DNA of 50,228 bases from Planctomycetota bacterium (GTDB taxonomy: Bacteria; Planctomycetota; Planctomycetia; Pirellulales; Pirellulaceae), in assembly GCA_017303505.1 (NCBI GenBank), contig JAFLCP010000030.1, positions 1-50,228 on the forward strand, given 5' to 3'. How positions within the stretch are numbered: position 1 is the first letter of the stretch; each line of letters opens with the position of its first letter. This document shows, one piece after another, positions 18,113 to 26,669 of the stretch. The position numbers and the translations under genes are program-made. The notes beneath the pieces were generated by a model. The model had not been told where the DNA came from. It searched no databases and saw only the letters and a list, made by a program, of their open reading frames with translations.

Positions 18113-19153
18113 ATGGCAGACTGGCTAGGTATGGATATTGGTGGAGCGAACATTAAACTGGCAACCGCAAGCGGGTATGCGCGCAGCGAGATTTTTCCAT
18201 TATGGAAGTATCCCGATCAGTTGGGCGCCGCCATCGGCAAAATGCTGGATGATGTTCCTGGCTTTGATGCCATCGCTTTGACCATGACGGGCGAACTTGC
18301 CGACTGCTATTCATCTCGCGAAGAAGGCGTATGCCGTATCCTTGAGCAATTGACGAGCGTTTTTCCTGCGAACTTAGTCAAGGTTTATGCAGTTGGTGGA
18401 CAGTGGCTTTCGCCTAGTGCGGCAGCTCGCGCACCTTGGGATGTCGCGGCCAGCAATTGGCACGCCCTGACCTCGATGTCGTTGCGTTGGACGGAAGGAA
18501 AAGCGGGTTTGCTAATCGATATCGGTTCCACCACAACCGATATTATTCCATTTGCCAAGAACAAGCTAACCACCACAGCCAAAACGGACAGCGATCGACT
18601 CTTGAAAGGACAACTGGTCTACACGGGTGTCCGCCGAACTCCTATTTGTGCCGTAACACGTACACTTCCCTTGCGCGGAGAAGAGTGTCCCGTGATGGCT
18701 GAACTGTTTGCCACCATGGACGACGCTTTTGTTATCCACGGCGATGTTCCGGAAGATTCTTCCGATACCGATACGGCTGATGGTCGCCCTCGTACGATAG
18801 AGTGCGCTAAAGCCAGATTAGCTCGAATGGTTGGCGAAGATGCCAACACGTTATGCCAGTACGAAATTGAAATGATGGTCAAGTATGTCATCAATCAGCA
18901 GGCCGAACAGATCGGCTTAGCTCTTCGCAAGAATCTCAATGAGCAAAAACAAAAACCCGACTTGGCTATCTTGTCGGGTCATGCCGATTTCATTGCAACC
19001 AGAGCTTTGGAACATGCACAATGGAACCCCAAAATTCTCAAATTGAGTGAGACATTGGGTGATTCCATTGCGCGCTGTGCACCAGCCTATGGCGTCGCCA
19101 TGCTGGCCATTGAATTACAGCTCCCCGATGGCCTTGAAGCTATCGCGAAGTGA
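18113..19153 (+). CDS. MfnF-like / H4MPT-linked C1-transfer pathway protein
   Basis: This is an ASKHA/hydantoinase-A-fold protein of 346 residues. WLGMDIGGANIKLA is the N-terminal phosphate-binding loop, and AGLLIDIGSTTTDIIPF (residues about 135-151) is the second. GRPRTIECAKARLARMVGED and LAILSGHADFIATRAL lie later. It fits the family annotated as probable H4MPT-linked C1 transfer pathway protein (TIGR03123/COG1548). Archaeal members include MfnF, which joins the furan and tyramine parts of methanofuran. Planctomycetes are known to carry tetrahydromethanopterin/methylofuran-linked C1 genes, so a role in methylofuran synthesis is plausible. It is coupled to the upstream GH38-like gene, and its 3' end overlaps the convergent xylulokinase gene by 39 bases. 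Confidence 0.75.
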   Translation: MADWLGMDIGGANIKLATASGYARSEIFPLWKYPDQLGAAIGKMLDDVPGFDAIALTMTGELADCYSSREEGVCRILEQLTSVFPANLVKVYAVGGQWLSPSAAARAPWDVAASNWHALTSMSLRWTEGKAGLLIDIGSTTTDIIPFAKNKLTTTAKTDSDRLLKGQLVYTGVRRTPICAVTRTLPLRGEECPVMAELFATMDDAFVIHGDVPEDSSDTDTADGRPRTIECAKARLARMVGEDANTLCQYEIEMMVKYVINQQAEQIGLALRKNLNEQKQKPDLAILSGHADFIATRALEHAQWNPKILKLSETLGDSIARCAPAYGVAMLAIELQLPDGLEAIAK

Positions 19154-20632
19154 TCGATACAGTCCCTGATAGATCGGAAACAATCGATCATAAGACTTCA
19201 CTGCATTTTTGTTCGGGGCCGTCTTGTTAACCACTGAGATTGTAGCCTTGCAAGCTTCCTCGATGTTTTTGTAGGCCCCGTCCCCAACTGCCGCTAGCAG
19301 TGCCACGCCATAGGCAGGTCCTTGTTCGGCATTAATCGTGCAAGCAGCTTGTCCGAACGTATCAGCCAAAATTTGTTTCCATAGCGGACTCTTGGCTCCA
19401 CCACCCGATACGCGAATTTCCTTGGTTGGAACGCCGAGATCGCGAACAATTTGCAGGCTCTCCCGCAAAGACATAGCTACACCTTCCATTACAGCTCGAG
19501 ACATATGACCTCGACCATGCTTATTGGTTAGCCCAATGAAACAGCCTCGAGCATTCGGGTCCGCATGTGGCGTACGTTCTCCAGCAAGATAAGGGAGAAA
19601 CAGCAATCCCTCAGCACCGGCTGGAACAGCCTGGGCTTCTGCATTGATGACACCAAAAGGATCAACACCCTTTTTCGCAAGTAGCTCGGTACATAGTTGC
19701 GAAACGAACCATTGCAATGAACCAGCCGCCGACAAGGTGACACCCATCATGTGCCACTTTCCTGCCACAGCATGACAGAAGGTATGCAAACGTCCTTGAG
19801 CATCATATTGAGGAGTATCGCTGTGCACGAACACAACCCCGCTGGTTCCCAACGAGGTTGTCACAATCCCCTGCTTCACGATGCCGTTCCCCACGGCCCC
19901 CGCAGCACAGTCACCCGCACCACCCACAACTTTGCATTCCGTGGTTAGGCCGAGTTGCTTGGCCACTTCCGGCAAAAGAGTTCCGGTTACTTCATGGGAT
20001 TCGTATACTTTGGCAAATAGCTCCGTATCGAGATCCAACTTTCCCAGAAGTTCTTTCGACCAACAACGATTGACGACATCTAATACCAACATTCCGCTGG
20101 CATCGCTCACTTCCGTCGCTAATTCACCCGTCAATCGGCGGCGAATTTCATCTTTGGGTAACAGGACGGTCTTGAGCTTTTGGAAATTCTTCGGTTCGTT
20201 GTTTCGCAACCACAAAATCTTAGGAGCTGTAAAACCGGTAAGCGCCGGGTTAGCGACCATTCGAATCAACTCTTCGCGACCACCGGCGCGCGATGTTATC
20301 TCGTCGCATTCTTTGGCGGTGCGCTGATCATTCCACAACAGCGCCTTACGAATTACTTTCCCCTTGCCATCCAAGAAGACAGATCCGTGCATTTGCCCCG
20401 ATAACCCGATTGCCTTGACATCGGCCGCTTTGACCTTCGATTTTTTGACGACCTCACGAACCGTCTTGACGGTTGCGTTCCACCAATCTTCAGGATCTTG
20501 TTCGGTCCATAGCGGTTTGGGACTATGAACCACATACTCGGCGGTCGCTTCCGCCAGAATGTTCCCGTCCACATCCATCAAAAGAGACTTTGTCCCAGAT
20601 GTACCAATATCGATTCCGATGTAATAACCCAT
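19115..20632 (-). CDS. xylB: Xylulokinase
   Basis: This FGGY-family kinase phosphorylates D-xylulose to xylulose 5-phosphate with ATP. At 505 residues it has normal length. GIDIGTSGTKSLLMD is the phosphate 1 motif, and GLSGQMHG (near residue 77) is the xylulokinase-specific sugar-binding signature. LWNDQRTAKEC and GGAGDCAAGAVGNG, with the catalytic Asp near residue 242, follow. TTSLGTSGVVF and RVSGGGAKSPLWKQILADTFG complete the set. The start ATG (20632-20630) has AGGAG nine bases upstream on the minus strand. No xylose isomerase gene lies in the window. The neighbour on the left is convergent and overlaps. Confidence 0.95.
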   Translation of the reverse strand: MGYYIGIDIGTSGTKSLLMDVDGNILAEATAEYVVHSPKPLWTEQDPEDWWNATVKTVREVVKKSKVKAADVKAIGLSGQMHGSVFLDGKGKVIRKALLWNDQRTAKECDEITSRAGGREELIRMVANPALTGFTAPKILWLRNNEPKNFQKLKTVLLPKDEIRRRLTGELATEVSDASGMLVLDVVNRCWSKELLGKLDLDTELFAKVYESHEVTGTLLPEVAKQLGLTTECKVVGGAGDCAAGAVGNGIVKQGIVTTSLGTSGVVFVHSDTPQYDAQGRLHTFCHAVAGKWHMMGVTLSAAGSLQWFVSQLCTELLAKKGVDPFGVINAEAQAVPAGAEGLLFLPYLAGERTPHADPNARGCFIGLTNKHGRGHMSRAVMEGVAMSLRESLQIVRDLGVPTKEIRVSGGGAKSPLWKQILADTFGQAACTINAEQGPAYGVALLAAVGDGAYKNIEEACKATISVVNKTAPNKNAVKSYDRLFPIYQGLYRSLRDSFKAIGEL

Positions 20633-20851
20633 AGTCGCCTACTCCTGTTTCTTCAAAGTTTGCGAATACTATACTGAATCTTTGGAAAGTTGGGTATCTC
20701 GCTAAGTTGATTCCACGTAGCGTCCACTTTTGATTTAGCCTCTTTTCAAGACAAGGTGACGGGTTCCTGCTCATGTTCGATAACTTGGTGCTTGTAATCG
20801 CCCGTGAAAACCCGAATTCGAGCGAGAGTACCAAAAGGTTCAGGTTGGCAA

Positions 20852-21874
20852 ATGAATCCAAATAGCCCGTTCCCCCTATCGCCTGGTCGACAGCAGATTC
20901 GGGCCGCCAGGGGGTCAAAACAACCTGTCGATCCGCAAAAAGTAAATGCCCACTGGGATGAATTTGAGATTGCGAATCGAGGGGAGGTAGCGGCAACCCG
21001 CGTCCTATTGCTGGCGGGGAGCGAATGTCGCTTCACTTGCACGATGTGCGACCTCTGGCGACATACGCTCGATCACGCAACAAAACCAGGTGATTTGGTG
21101 ACTCAAATCGAACAAAGCCTCAAGCGACCGTGGGAGCTGCCGTCGGTTCCCACAAGCTCTATCAAATCCCCACACGAACGTTGGATAAAACTTTACAACA
21201 GCAGTAACTTTTTTGATCCTTACAATGTCCCCGTAGAAGACCTTATTCCCATCGCCCAATTGCTCCCGAACTTCACTAAAGTCATCGTAGAGAATCATCC
21301 TCGATTATTGCCCCCGACTATCCCGCATTTCCGTGATGCCATAAATGGAAAACTTGAAATTGCGATGGGGCTTGAAACAACAGATCCGTTGACGCTCAAG
21401 TGGTTGAATAAAGGAATGGCGTTAGCAGATTTCTCGAAGGCGATGGAACAACTTCGCCAATGGCAAATTGATGCTCGCGTTTTTCTATTGCTGGGCTTAC
21501 CCAGCAAATCGTTTACGGAGTCACTCGAATCGTGTTTGCAATCGATCGCATTTGCCGCCGAAGCAGGTGTGAGGCACTGCAGTGTGATCCCAACTCGCAC
21601 GCAACATGGAGTCATGTCACAACTCACGGACATGTCTCGTGTCCCACTTATCACTGCCAGTGATTTGGAATTTGCGTTATCCCAAATGGTAGGCCGCTGG
21701 CCGTCGATTATCACCGTTGACCTCTGGGATTGGAACTCACTGCCCGGCCATTGTGATCACTGCCGCGAAACAAGAAAGCAACGCCTAGAAACGATGTGCT
21801 TGTTACAAGAGAACATTCCCTTAACGCCCCAACCGTGCAACTGCTATAACACCGACAAGACCGCTTCTATCTGA
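20852..21874 (+). CDS. Radical SAM protein, archaeosine-synthase-subunit (RaSEA/TIGR01210)-like
   Basis: A CxxxCxxC cluster (CRFTCTMC; Cys59, Cys63, Cys66 from ATG 20852) binds the [4Fe-4S]-SAM site. Later segments resemble the TIGR01210/COG1244 family that includes the archaeal archaeosine synthase radical SAM subunit: IKLYNSSNFFDPYNVP, VIVENHPRLLP, EIAMGLETTDPLTLKWLNKGM and ARVFLLLGLPSKSFTES. A second cysteine set near the end (CDHC, a later Cys, and CNC) could hold an auxiliary metal site. GTG 20804 is an alternative start; ATG 20852 has CAGG seven bases upstream. The downstream flavoprotein gene starts 21 bases after the stop, so the two probably form one operon. The substrate is unknown. 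Confidence 0.75.
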   Translation: MNPNSPFPLSPGRQQIRAARGSKQPVDPQKVNAHWDEFEIANRGEVAATRVLLLAGSECRFTCTMCDLWRHTLDHATKPGDLVTQIEQSLKRPWELPSVPTSSIKSPHERWIKLYNSSNFFDPYNVPVEDLIPIAQLLPNFTKVIVENHPRLLPPTIPHFRDAINGKLEIAMGLETTDPLTLKWLNKGMALADFSKAMEQLRQWQIDARVFLLLGLPSKSFTESLESCLQSIAFAAEAGVRHCSVIPTRTQHGVMSQLTDMSRVPLITASDLEFALSQMVGRWPSIITVDLWDWNSLPGHCDHCRETRKQRLETMCLLQENIPLTPQPCNCYNTDKTASI

Positions 21875-21895
21875 TAAGTAGAGAATACTTGCATA

Positions 21896-23437
21896 ATGTC
21901 CAAGCGATATGATGTAGCCATCTTAGGCAGCAGTTTTTCTGGCAGCATTTTGGCCGCCATTTTGGCTTCTCAAGGGATGTCCGTCCTGATGCTGGACCGT
22001 GGGCAACATCCCCGCTTTGCCATCGGTGAGTCAAGCACTCCAACCGCCGACTTTTTACTTGAAGCTATTGCCAAAAGATGGAATCTAACTACCCTCCTAC
22101 CCTTAGCACGCTGGGGAACTTGGCAAGCGAGTTACCCGCAACTTACGGCTGGGAAAAAACGAGGATTCTCCTATTTTGCCCATCATTCTGGACAACCGTT
22201 TTCTGACAACGCTCAAAATGAAAATTCCCTGCTTGTGGCTGCCAGCGTGAATGATGCCCTAAGCGACACGCATTGGCTGCGAGCTGACGTCGACCATTTC
22301 TTGTTTCAACATGCTCAAAGTCAAGGTGTTGAAGCTTTTGAACGCTGCGAGAAGATTGAACTGAAACAAGACCCAACCTGGAATATCCGCTGGCAACTTC
22401 CAATCGGCAACAAGCACACAACGTGCGACGCTTCAGCCAATTGGTTGATCGATGCCACAGGAGCAGGTGGTGTGCTCGCCAAAACCGTTGGGCTGCAAGC
22501 GCACGATCACCAACTTCTAACACAAACCGGAGCTCTATTCTCTCATTTTCAGGATGTGGCGAGTTGGGATGAGCTCCAACAACAAGCGGGCAATGATTCA
22601 ACGATTCAACCATTCAACTCCGACGATGCTGCCCAACATCACCTGATGGAGAACGGTTGGATGTGGGTTTTGCGATTTAACAATCGCTGCGCAAGCGTGG
22701 GTGTTGTCAAACCGACATCGTATTGGGAGCAATCCAACATCAACAACCAAGATTTACTTCCAACGTGGCAACACGAGCTTTCAAAGTATCCTTCATTGCA
22801 ACAGATGCTCGCGCCGGCTGAGATGAAACGACCGTTACAATTCCAGCGAAAACTAAGTCGTATCTGGTCATCCGCATCAGGTGATGGCTGGGCAATGCTT
22901 CCAACAACAGCAGGCTTCATTGATCCTTTGCATAGCAGCGGTATCGCGCATGCATTGAGCGGAGTTTATCGTCTCGCTTCACTGTTGCTGAACGCGGAAT
23001 ATGATCCAACAGCATGGATGCAGTATGGGCTTGATGTGTTAGACGAAGTTCATTGGATCGATCAGTTAGTGGATGCGTGCTACACAGCCCTACCCAACTT
23101 CGATTGTTTTTGTATGGCGGCCAACTTCTATTTTCTGTCGGCCATCGATGCCGAGCGAGATTTCGCGAGCTCTCTATCGCGGCAGTCAAGCAATATCAGC
23201 CACGATGATTTACCAAGTTTCCTATCGAGTCAAAAAACTCCACTTCGCCACGCTGTGGCGACCTCCATACGAGAACTAAAAGTTTTGGCACATTCGTCCA
23301 ACAGTGAGTCTATAGCTGCCGACGATCGCGCCCGATGGATCGAAAATACACGCATACGAATTGCGCCGTGGAATTGGGCTGGACTAGGAGATCGAGAAGC
23401 GCACAATCGATATGCTCGGAGCGCAGCGGAAAAATAG
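21896..23437 (+). CDS. FAD-dependent oxidoreductase, tryptophan-halogenase-like
   Basis: The 513-residue protein has an N-terminal Rossmann motif (DVAILGSSFSGSILAAILASQG) and a GESSTPTADFLLE segment like the GES motif of flavin-dependent halogenases and geranylgeranyl reductases. WLIDATGAGG lies near residue 185. GDGWAMLPTTAGFIDPLHSSGIAHAL (near 330) matches the second FAD-binding region. The halogenase WxWxIP motif is replaced by WMWVLR, so true halogenation is doubtful and mono-oxygenation or dehydrogenation is more likely. No NADPH-binding site is evident. It follows the radical SAM gene by 21 bases, suggesting two steps on the same molecule. Confidence 0.8.
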   Translation: MSKRYDVAILGSSFSGSILAAILASQGMSVLMLDRGQHPRFAIGESSTPTADFLLEAIAKRWNLTTLLPLARWGTWQASYPQLTAGKKRGFSYFAHHSGQPFSDNAQNENSLLVAASVNDALSDTHWLRADVDHFLFQHAQSQGVEAFERCEKIELKQDPTWNIRWQLPIGNKHTTCDASANWLIDATGAGGVLAKTVGLQAHDHQLLTQTGALFSHFQDVASWDELQQQAGNDSTIQPFNSDDAAQHHLMENGWMWVLRFNNRCASVGVVKPTSYWEQSNINNQDLLPTWQHELSKYPSLQQMLAPAEMKRPLQFQRKLSRIWSSASGDGWAMLPTTAGFIDPLHSSGIAHALSGVYRLASLLLNAEYDPTAWMQYGLDVLDEVHWIDQLVDACYTALPNFDCFCMAANFYFLSAIDAERDFASSLSRQSSNISHDDLPSFLSSQKTPLRHAVATSIRELKVLAHSSNSESIAADDRARWIENTRIRIAPWNWAGLGDREAHNRYARSAAEK

Positions 23438-23603
23438 TGCCTCACCGAATAAACCGTCTCGATTTTTGCCAAAAAACCGCCCGAAATCGATCTGCGGAAA
23501 GCCGATTTTGCGCCCAATCTAATTGGAAATCGGGCCGCGACATATTAACCTAGGTGGAAACAGCCCACACCCCTCCCCTACCTCCGTTTCGCTGGAACTC
23601 TTC

Positions 23604-25580
23604 ATGTGTCGCTCGGACCGCCAAGCTTCTATTGTGCATTGCATTCTGCTCTATCTGAGTTGCTTGATTGCTGTAGTCGGTAACTTCCAAACGCTATTGA
23701 TGGCACAGGATAAACCCCAAGGCCCGCGTTTCGCTGAAGACATTGCGAAGATAAAAGAACGATTCGCTAAGTCGTCGATCCCAAACCCGATCCTTTTTGT
23801 TGGTTCTTCTACCATTCGCCTCTGGGACTTGACCAAGAGCTTTCCAGGACAACCATGTATTAACCATGGTTTTGGTGGTTCGGTGTTGAACGATGTCGAA
23901 GACCATTTCGATGTCCTGTTCCCCACAACGAATCCACTCGGCATCGTGATGTATTGTGGCGATAACGACCTCGCCTCAGGAAAATCTGCGGCCCAACATG
24001 CTGTGCAAATGGAAAAAGTAGTGGGACGGATTCGGGCTCGCTATCCGCAAGTTCCCATCTTATGGATAGGTATCAAACCGAGTGGAAAACGCTGGAGCAA
24101 TTGGCCTGAGATTCAGAAGGCCAATCATCTTGTGGCACAAGTTTGTCGCCAATGGCCTGCGGTAACCTTCCTGGATGTAACTCCACTAACACTCAACGCA
24201 GCAGGCATCCCCGATGATTCGTTATTCAAGGACGATAAACTTCATTTGAATGACGCTGGGTACTCCCGTTGGAATGAAGCCATCATGCCTTTTGTCACAG
24301 CCTGGACAAGTGGCCAAAGCTCTAACTCCCTCACAGGGCATGACTACCAATGGGCTTGGAGCAACGCAGAGATTAAGTCCGCTGGTCAGCGATTTTGGCC
24401 GCAGTTTCGTGGCCCCGCTGGGGATGGTGTCGTCCGCGGTTCGGATGCTCCCACGGAATGGAGCGAAACGAAAAATGTCGTATGGAAGTTACCGATCGAA
24501 GGCCGCGCATGGTCTTCCCCAGTTGTGTGGGGCAATCGAATTTGGATCGGTAATGCTTCGGATGACGGCAAGAAAATGTCTGTACTGGTTGTGGATTTTG
24601 ATACCGGCAAGACCCTGATGAACATTCCTCTTTTCGAAAATGAAACGGTACAAACCGACCATCACAAGATGAATAGCTACGGTTCACCCACGCCGATTCT
24701 CGATGAGAAATTCGCTTATGTGACCTTCGGCGCTTATGGTACCGTTTGCATTGAACAGTCGAGCGGCAAAGTGGTTTGGGAACGTAAAGATCTACCCTGC
24801 AATCATTACCGAGGTCCGGGAAGCTCGCCCATCTTTTATCGTAATCTCATGATTTTTCACATGGACGGCTTCGATTACAAATATGTCGTGGCCCTAAATC
24901 GTGAAACGGGCGAGACGGTTTGGAAAGTTGATCGCCAAGTGGATTATGGAACAGATGATGGCGATGTTCACAAAGCTTATGCGACACCCACGTTGATTGA
25001 AGTCGACGGCCAAGTGCAGATGATCAGCCCCACTTCGAAAGCGACCATTGCCTACGATCCGAATACCGGTAAAGAACTTTGGCGAGTTCGCTATAAAGAA
25101 TTTTCGACCACTGCCAAGGCAATGTTCGATGGCGAAACGCTCTATATGAATTCGGGCTTTAGCAAAGCCATCTTGTTTGCACTTAAGCCGACGGTTTCAA
25201 TAGAGGTACGCGATTTGACGGACAAAATCCTCTGGACTCAGGATCGTGGCATCGGTTGCAAACCTTCGCAAGTTTTACACGAGGGCCTCATCTTTAATGT
25301 CGATGATGATGGAATTGCAAGTTGTGTCGATGCGACCAATGGCGAACAGATTTGGCAGAAACGATTAGGTGGTGAGTTTAGCGCTTCGGTGATGTCGGTG
25401 AACAACAAAATCTACCTTTTCGATCATGATGGAAAAGGGTATGTTTTCGCCGGCGATCGCAGTGGGAATGTCATCGCCGAAAATCAACTGGACGATGGCT
25501 GTATGGCGAGCCCAGTTGTTGTGGATAACAATTTGATTCTACGCACTCGATCTGCGCTTTATCGGATCGGATCGAAATAG
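23604..25580 (+). CDS. SGNH/GDSL hydrolase fused to PQQ-like beta-propeller
   Basis: From ATG 23604 the protein has 658 residues, with a hydrophobic export segment at residues 10-33. Residues about 40-245 are an SGNH-type hydrolase: FVGSSTIRLWD carries the Ser block, YCGDND the Asn block, and DKLHLNDAGY the Asp/His block. Residues about 260-658 form a PQQ-like eight-bladed propeller with blade motifs such as FWPQFRGPAGDG, WSSPVVWGNRIWIGNA, YATPTLIEVDGQVQMISPTSKATIAYDPNTGKELW and MASPVVVDNNLILRT. Propellers of this type are abundant in planctomycetes, but the fusion to an SGNH esterase is less usual. It probably acts outside the cytoplasm on an acylated polymer. The KaiC-like ATPase gene starts nine bases after the stop. 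Confidence 0.85.
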   Translation: MCRSDRQASIVHCILLYLSCLIAVVGNFQTLLMAQDKPQGPRFAEDIAKIKERFAKSSIPNPILFVGSSTIRLWDLTKSFPGQPCINHGFGGSVLNDVEDHFDVLFPTTNPLGIVMYCGDNDLASGKSAAQHAVQMEKVVGRIRARYPQVPILWIGIKPSGKRWSNWPEIQKANHLVAQVCRQWPAVTFLDVTPLTLNAAGIPDDSLFKDDKLHLNDAGYSRWNEAIMPFVTAWTSGQSSNSLTGHDYQWAWSNAEIKSAGQRFWPQFRGPAGDGVVRGSDAPTEWSETKNVVWKLPIEGRAWSSPVVWGNRIWIGNASDDGKKMSVLVVDFDTGKTLMNIPLFENETVQTDHHKMNSYGSPTPILDEKFAYVTFGAYGTVCIEQSSGKVVWERKDLPCNHYRGPGSSPIFYRNLMIFHMDGFDYKYVVALNRETGETVWKVDRQVDYGTDDGDVHKAYATPTLIEVDGQVQMISPTSKATIAYDPNTGKELWRVRYKEFSTTAKAMFDGETLYMNSGFSKAILFALKPTVSIEVRDLTDKILWTQDRGIGCKPSQVLHEGLIFNVDDDGIASCVDATNGEQIWQKRLGGEFSASVMSVNNKIYLFDHDGKGYVFAGDRSGNVIAENQLDDGCMASPVVVDNNLILRTRSALYRIGSK

Positions 25581-25589
25581 GCTTTGCTG

Positions 25590-26462
25590 ATGAAACGACA
25601 AACGACTGGAATCCCAGGACTCGATGCAGCCTTGGGTGGTGGACTGCTACCGGGGACTTTGACGGTGGTTGTTGGGGCAACAGGGGTTGGCAAAACGCAA
25701 CTCGGCTTGCATTGGTTACATCAGGGCCAACACGCTGAAGAAAAAACAGGCGCGATCATCGATCTCAGTAGCCGTGGTGACTTGCAGAGTCATCAAGACT
25801 ATGCGCAAAGAATGTTCGAGTGGTCCTTGCTGCAAGAAGAATTAAGAGTCCGCGCTCCCTCGGAATTTTTTTCCGAAGCACACCGACCGAATACTCTGTT
25901 GCCATTTCTGGGCTATGAAGGCAAACGCGTCTTGCGAAGCCAGATGGACGCAGAAGATTGGGATGCGTGGCAATCCGAATTGAATCGGCGATTACCGGTC
26001 CTTGAGCAATTTGTGTATCGCCATTTAGTTCATGGGACTCGACGATTTCTGGTCGATGGAATCGAGCCGCAGGAAGATCCGGAGGACTCGCTGCAACTTG
26101 AGCTGCTGGAAAATATCTATCATCGCATGTTGCGGAAAGAAGCTGCTTGGCTAGCTCGAGATGTACTCCGCCAAGACTATCGCGCAAATGAAGCATCGGT
26201 CGAGCAATTTGCGTACGATCATAAACAGGCGGCCGGTATGGTGCTTGTTACCACACGTGAGTCGATGCTTGAGCAATTGATGCAACGTCCACTTGCAGAT
26301 GGTGACTTAGTAGCGGGAGCCAATACGCTCATTTTGATGGGTCGAATATTGGAGGGAGGCCGGATGAAGCGAGCGTTATACATTGCTAAGCATCGCGGCA
26401 GTGCCTGCGACGATTCGATTCGCCTCTTCGAAATCAACGACCGCGGCCCCCATCTCGTTTGA
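25590..26462 (+). CDS. KaiC/RAD55-like RecA-superfamily ATPase
   Basis: This 290-residue, single-domain protein starts TGIPGLDAALGGGLLPGTLTVVVGATGVGKTQLGLHWL. The Walker A motif GATGVGKT spans residues 29-36, and the leading GIPGLD motif is typical of KaiC/RadA-like ATPases. RRFLVDGIEP near residue 153 fits a Walker B strand. The C-terminal part ends with NTLILMGRILEGGRMKRALYIAKHRGSACDDSIRLFEI, the usual KaiC-like beta-hairpin and strand with a KHRGS motif. The start is nine bases after the SGNH/PQQ gene, implying co-transcription, although a cytoplasmic ATPase with a secreted partner is unexpected. Its specific role is unknown; phosphorelay or clock functions cannot be assumed. Confidence 0.82.
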   Translation: MKRQTTGIPGLDAALGGGLLPGTLTVVVGATGVGKTQLGLHWLHQGQHAEEKTGAIIDLSSRGDLQSHQDYAQRMFEWSLLQEELRVRAPSEFFSEAHRPNTLLPFLGYEGKRVLRSQMDAEDWDAWQSELNRRLPVLEQFVYRHLVHGTRRFLVDGIEPQEDPEDSLQLELLENIYHRMLRKEAAWLARDVLRQDYRANEASVEQFAYDHKQAAGMVLVTTRESMLEQLMQRPLADGDLVAGANTLILMGRILEGGRMKRALYIAKHRGSACDDSIRLFEINDRGPHLV

Positions 26463-26562
26463 TTTGAGTTGTAGGGCGTGCAGCGATCAAAAAACGTTTG
26501 AATCCACGCGCATAAAACCCAAACAACGCCTTCGATTTCGCAGCGGAATAAATCGACCGCGT

Positions 26563-26606
26563 AACACACCGTGGAGAAACGCCGACCTACTTACGCTCCA
26601 CTCCAC
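26563..26606. repeat. Dispersed palindromic repeat, copy 1
   Basis: AACACACCGTGGAG (26563-26576), a short variable middle, ACCTACTTACGCTC (26585-26598) and CTCCAC (26601-26606) recur at 33293-33337 with the same order and near-identical spacing. GTGGAG and CTCCAC are complementary and can close a hairpin. This copy lies between two convergent genes. Confidence 0.7.
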
Positions 26607-26669
26607 CCAAACCTTCCCGTTCGCGTATTGATCACCATCGTCGTCATCGTGTCGACCCGACCCGACTCG

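Noticed and set aside
21896-23437. True flavin-dependent halogenase
   Set aside because: The WxWxIP motif that defines halogenases is replaced by WMWVLR.
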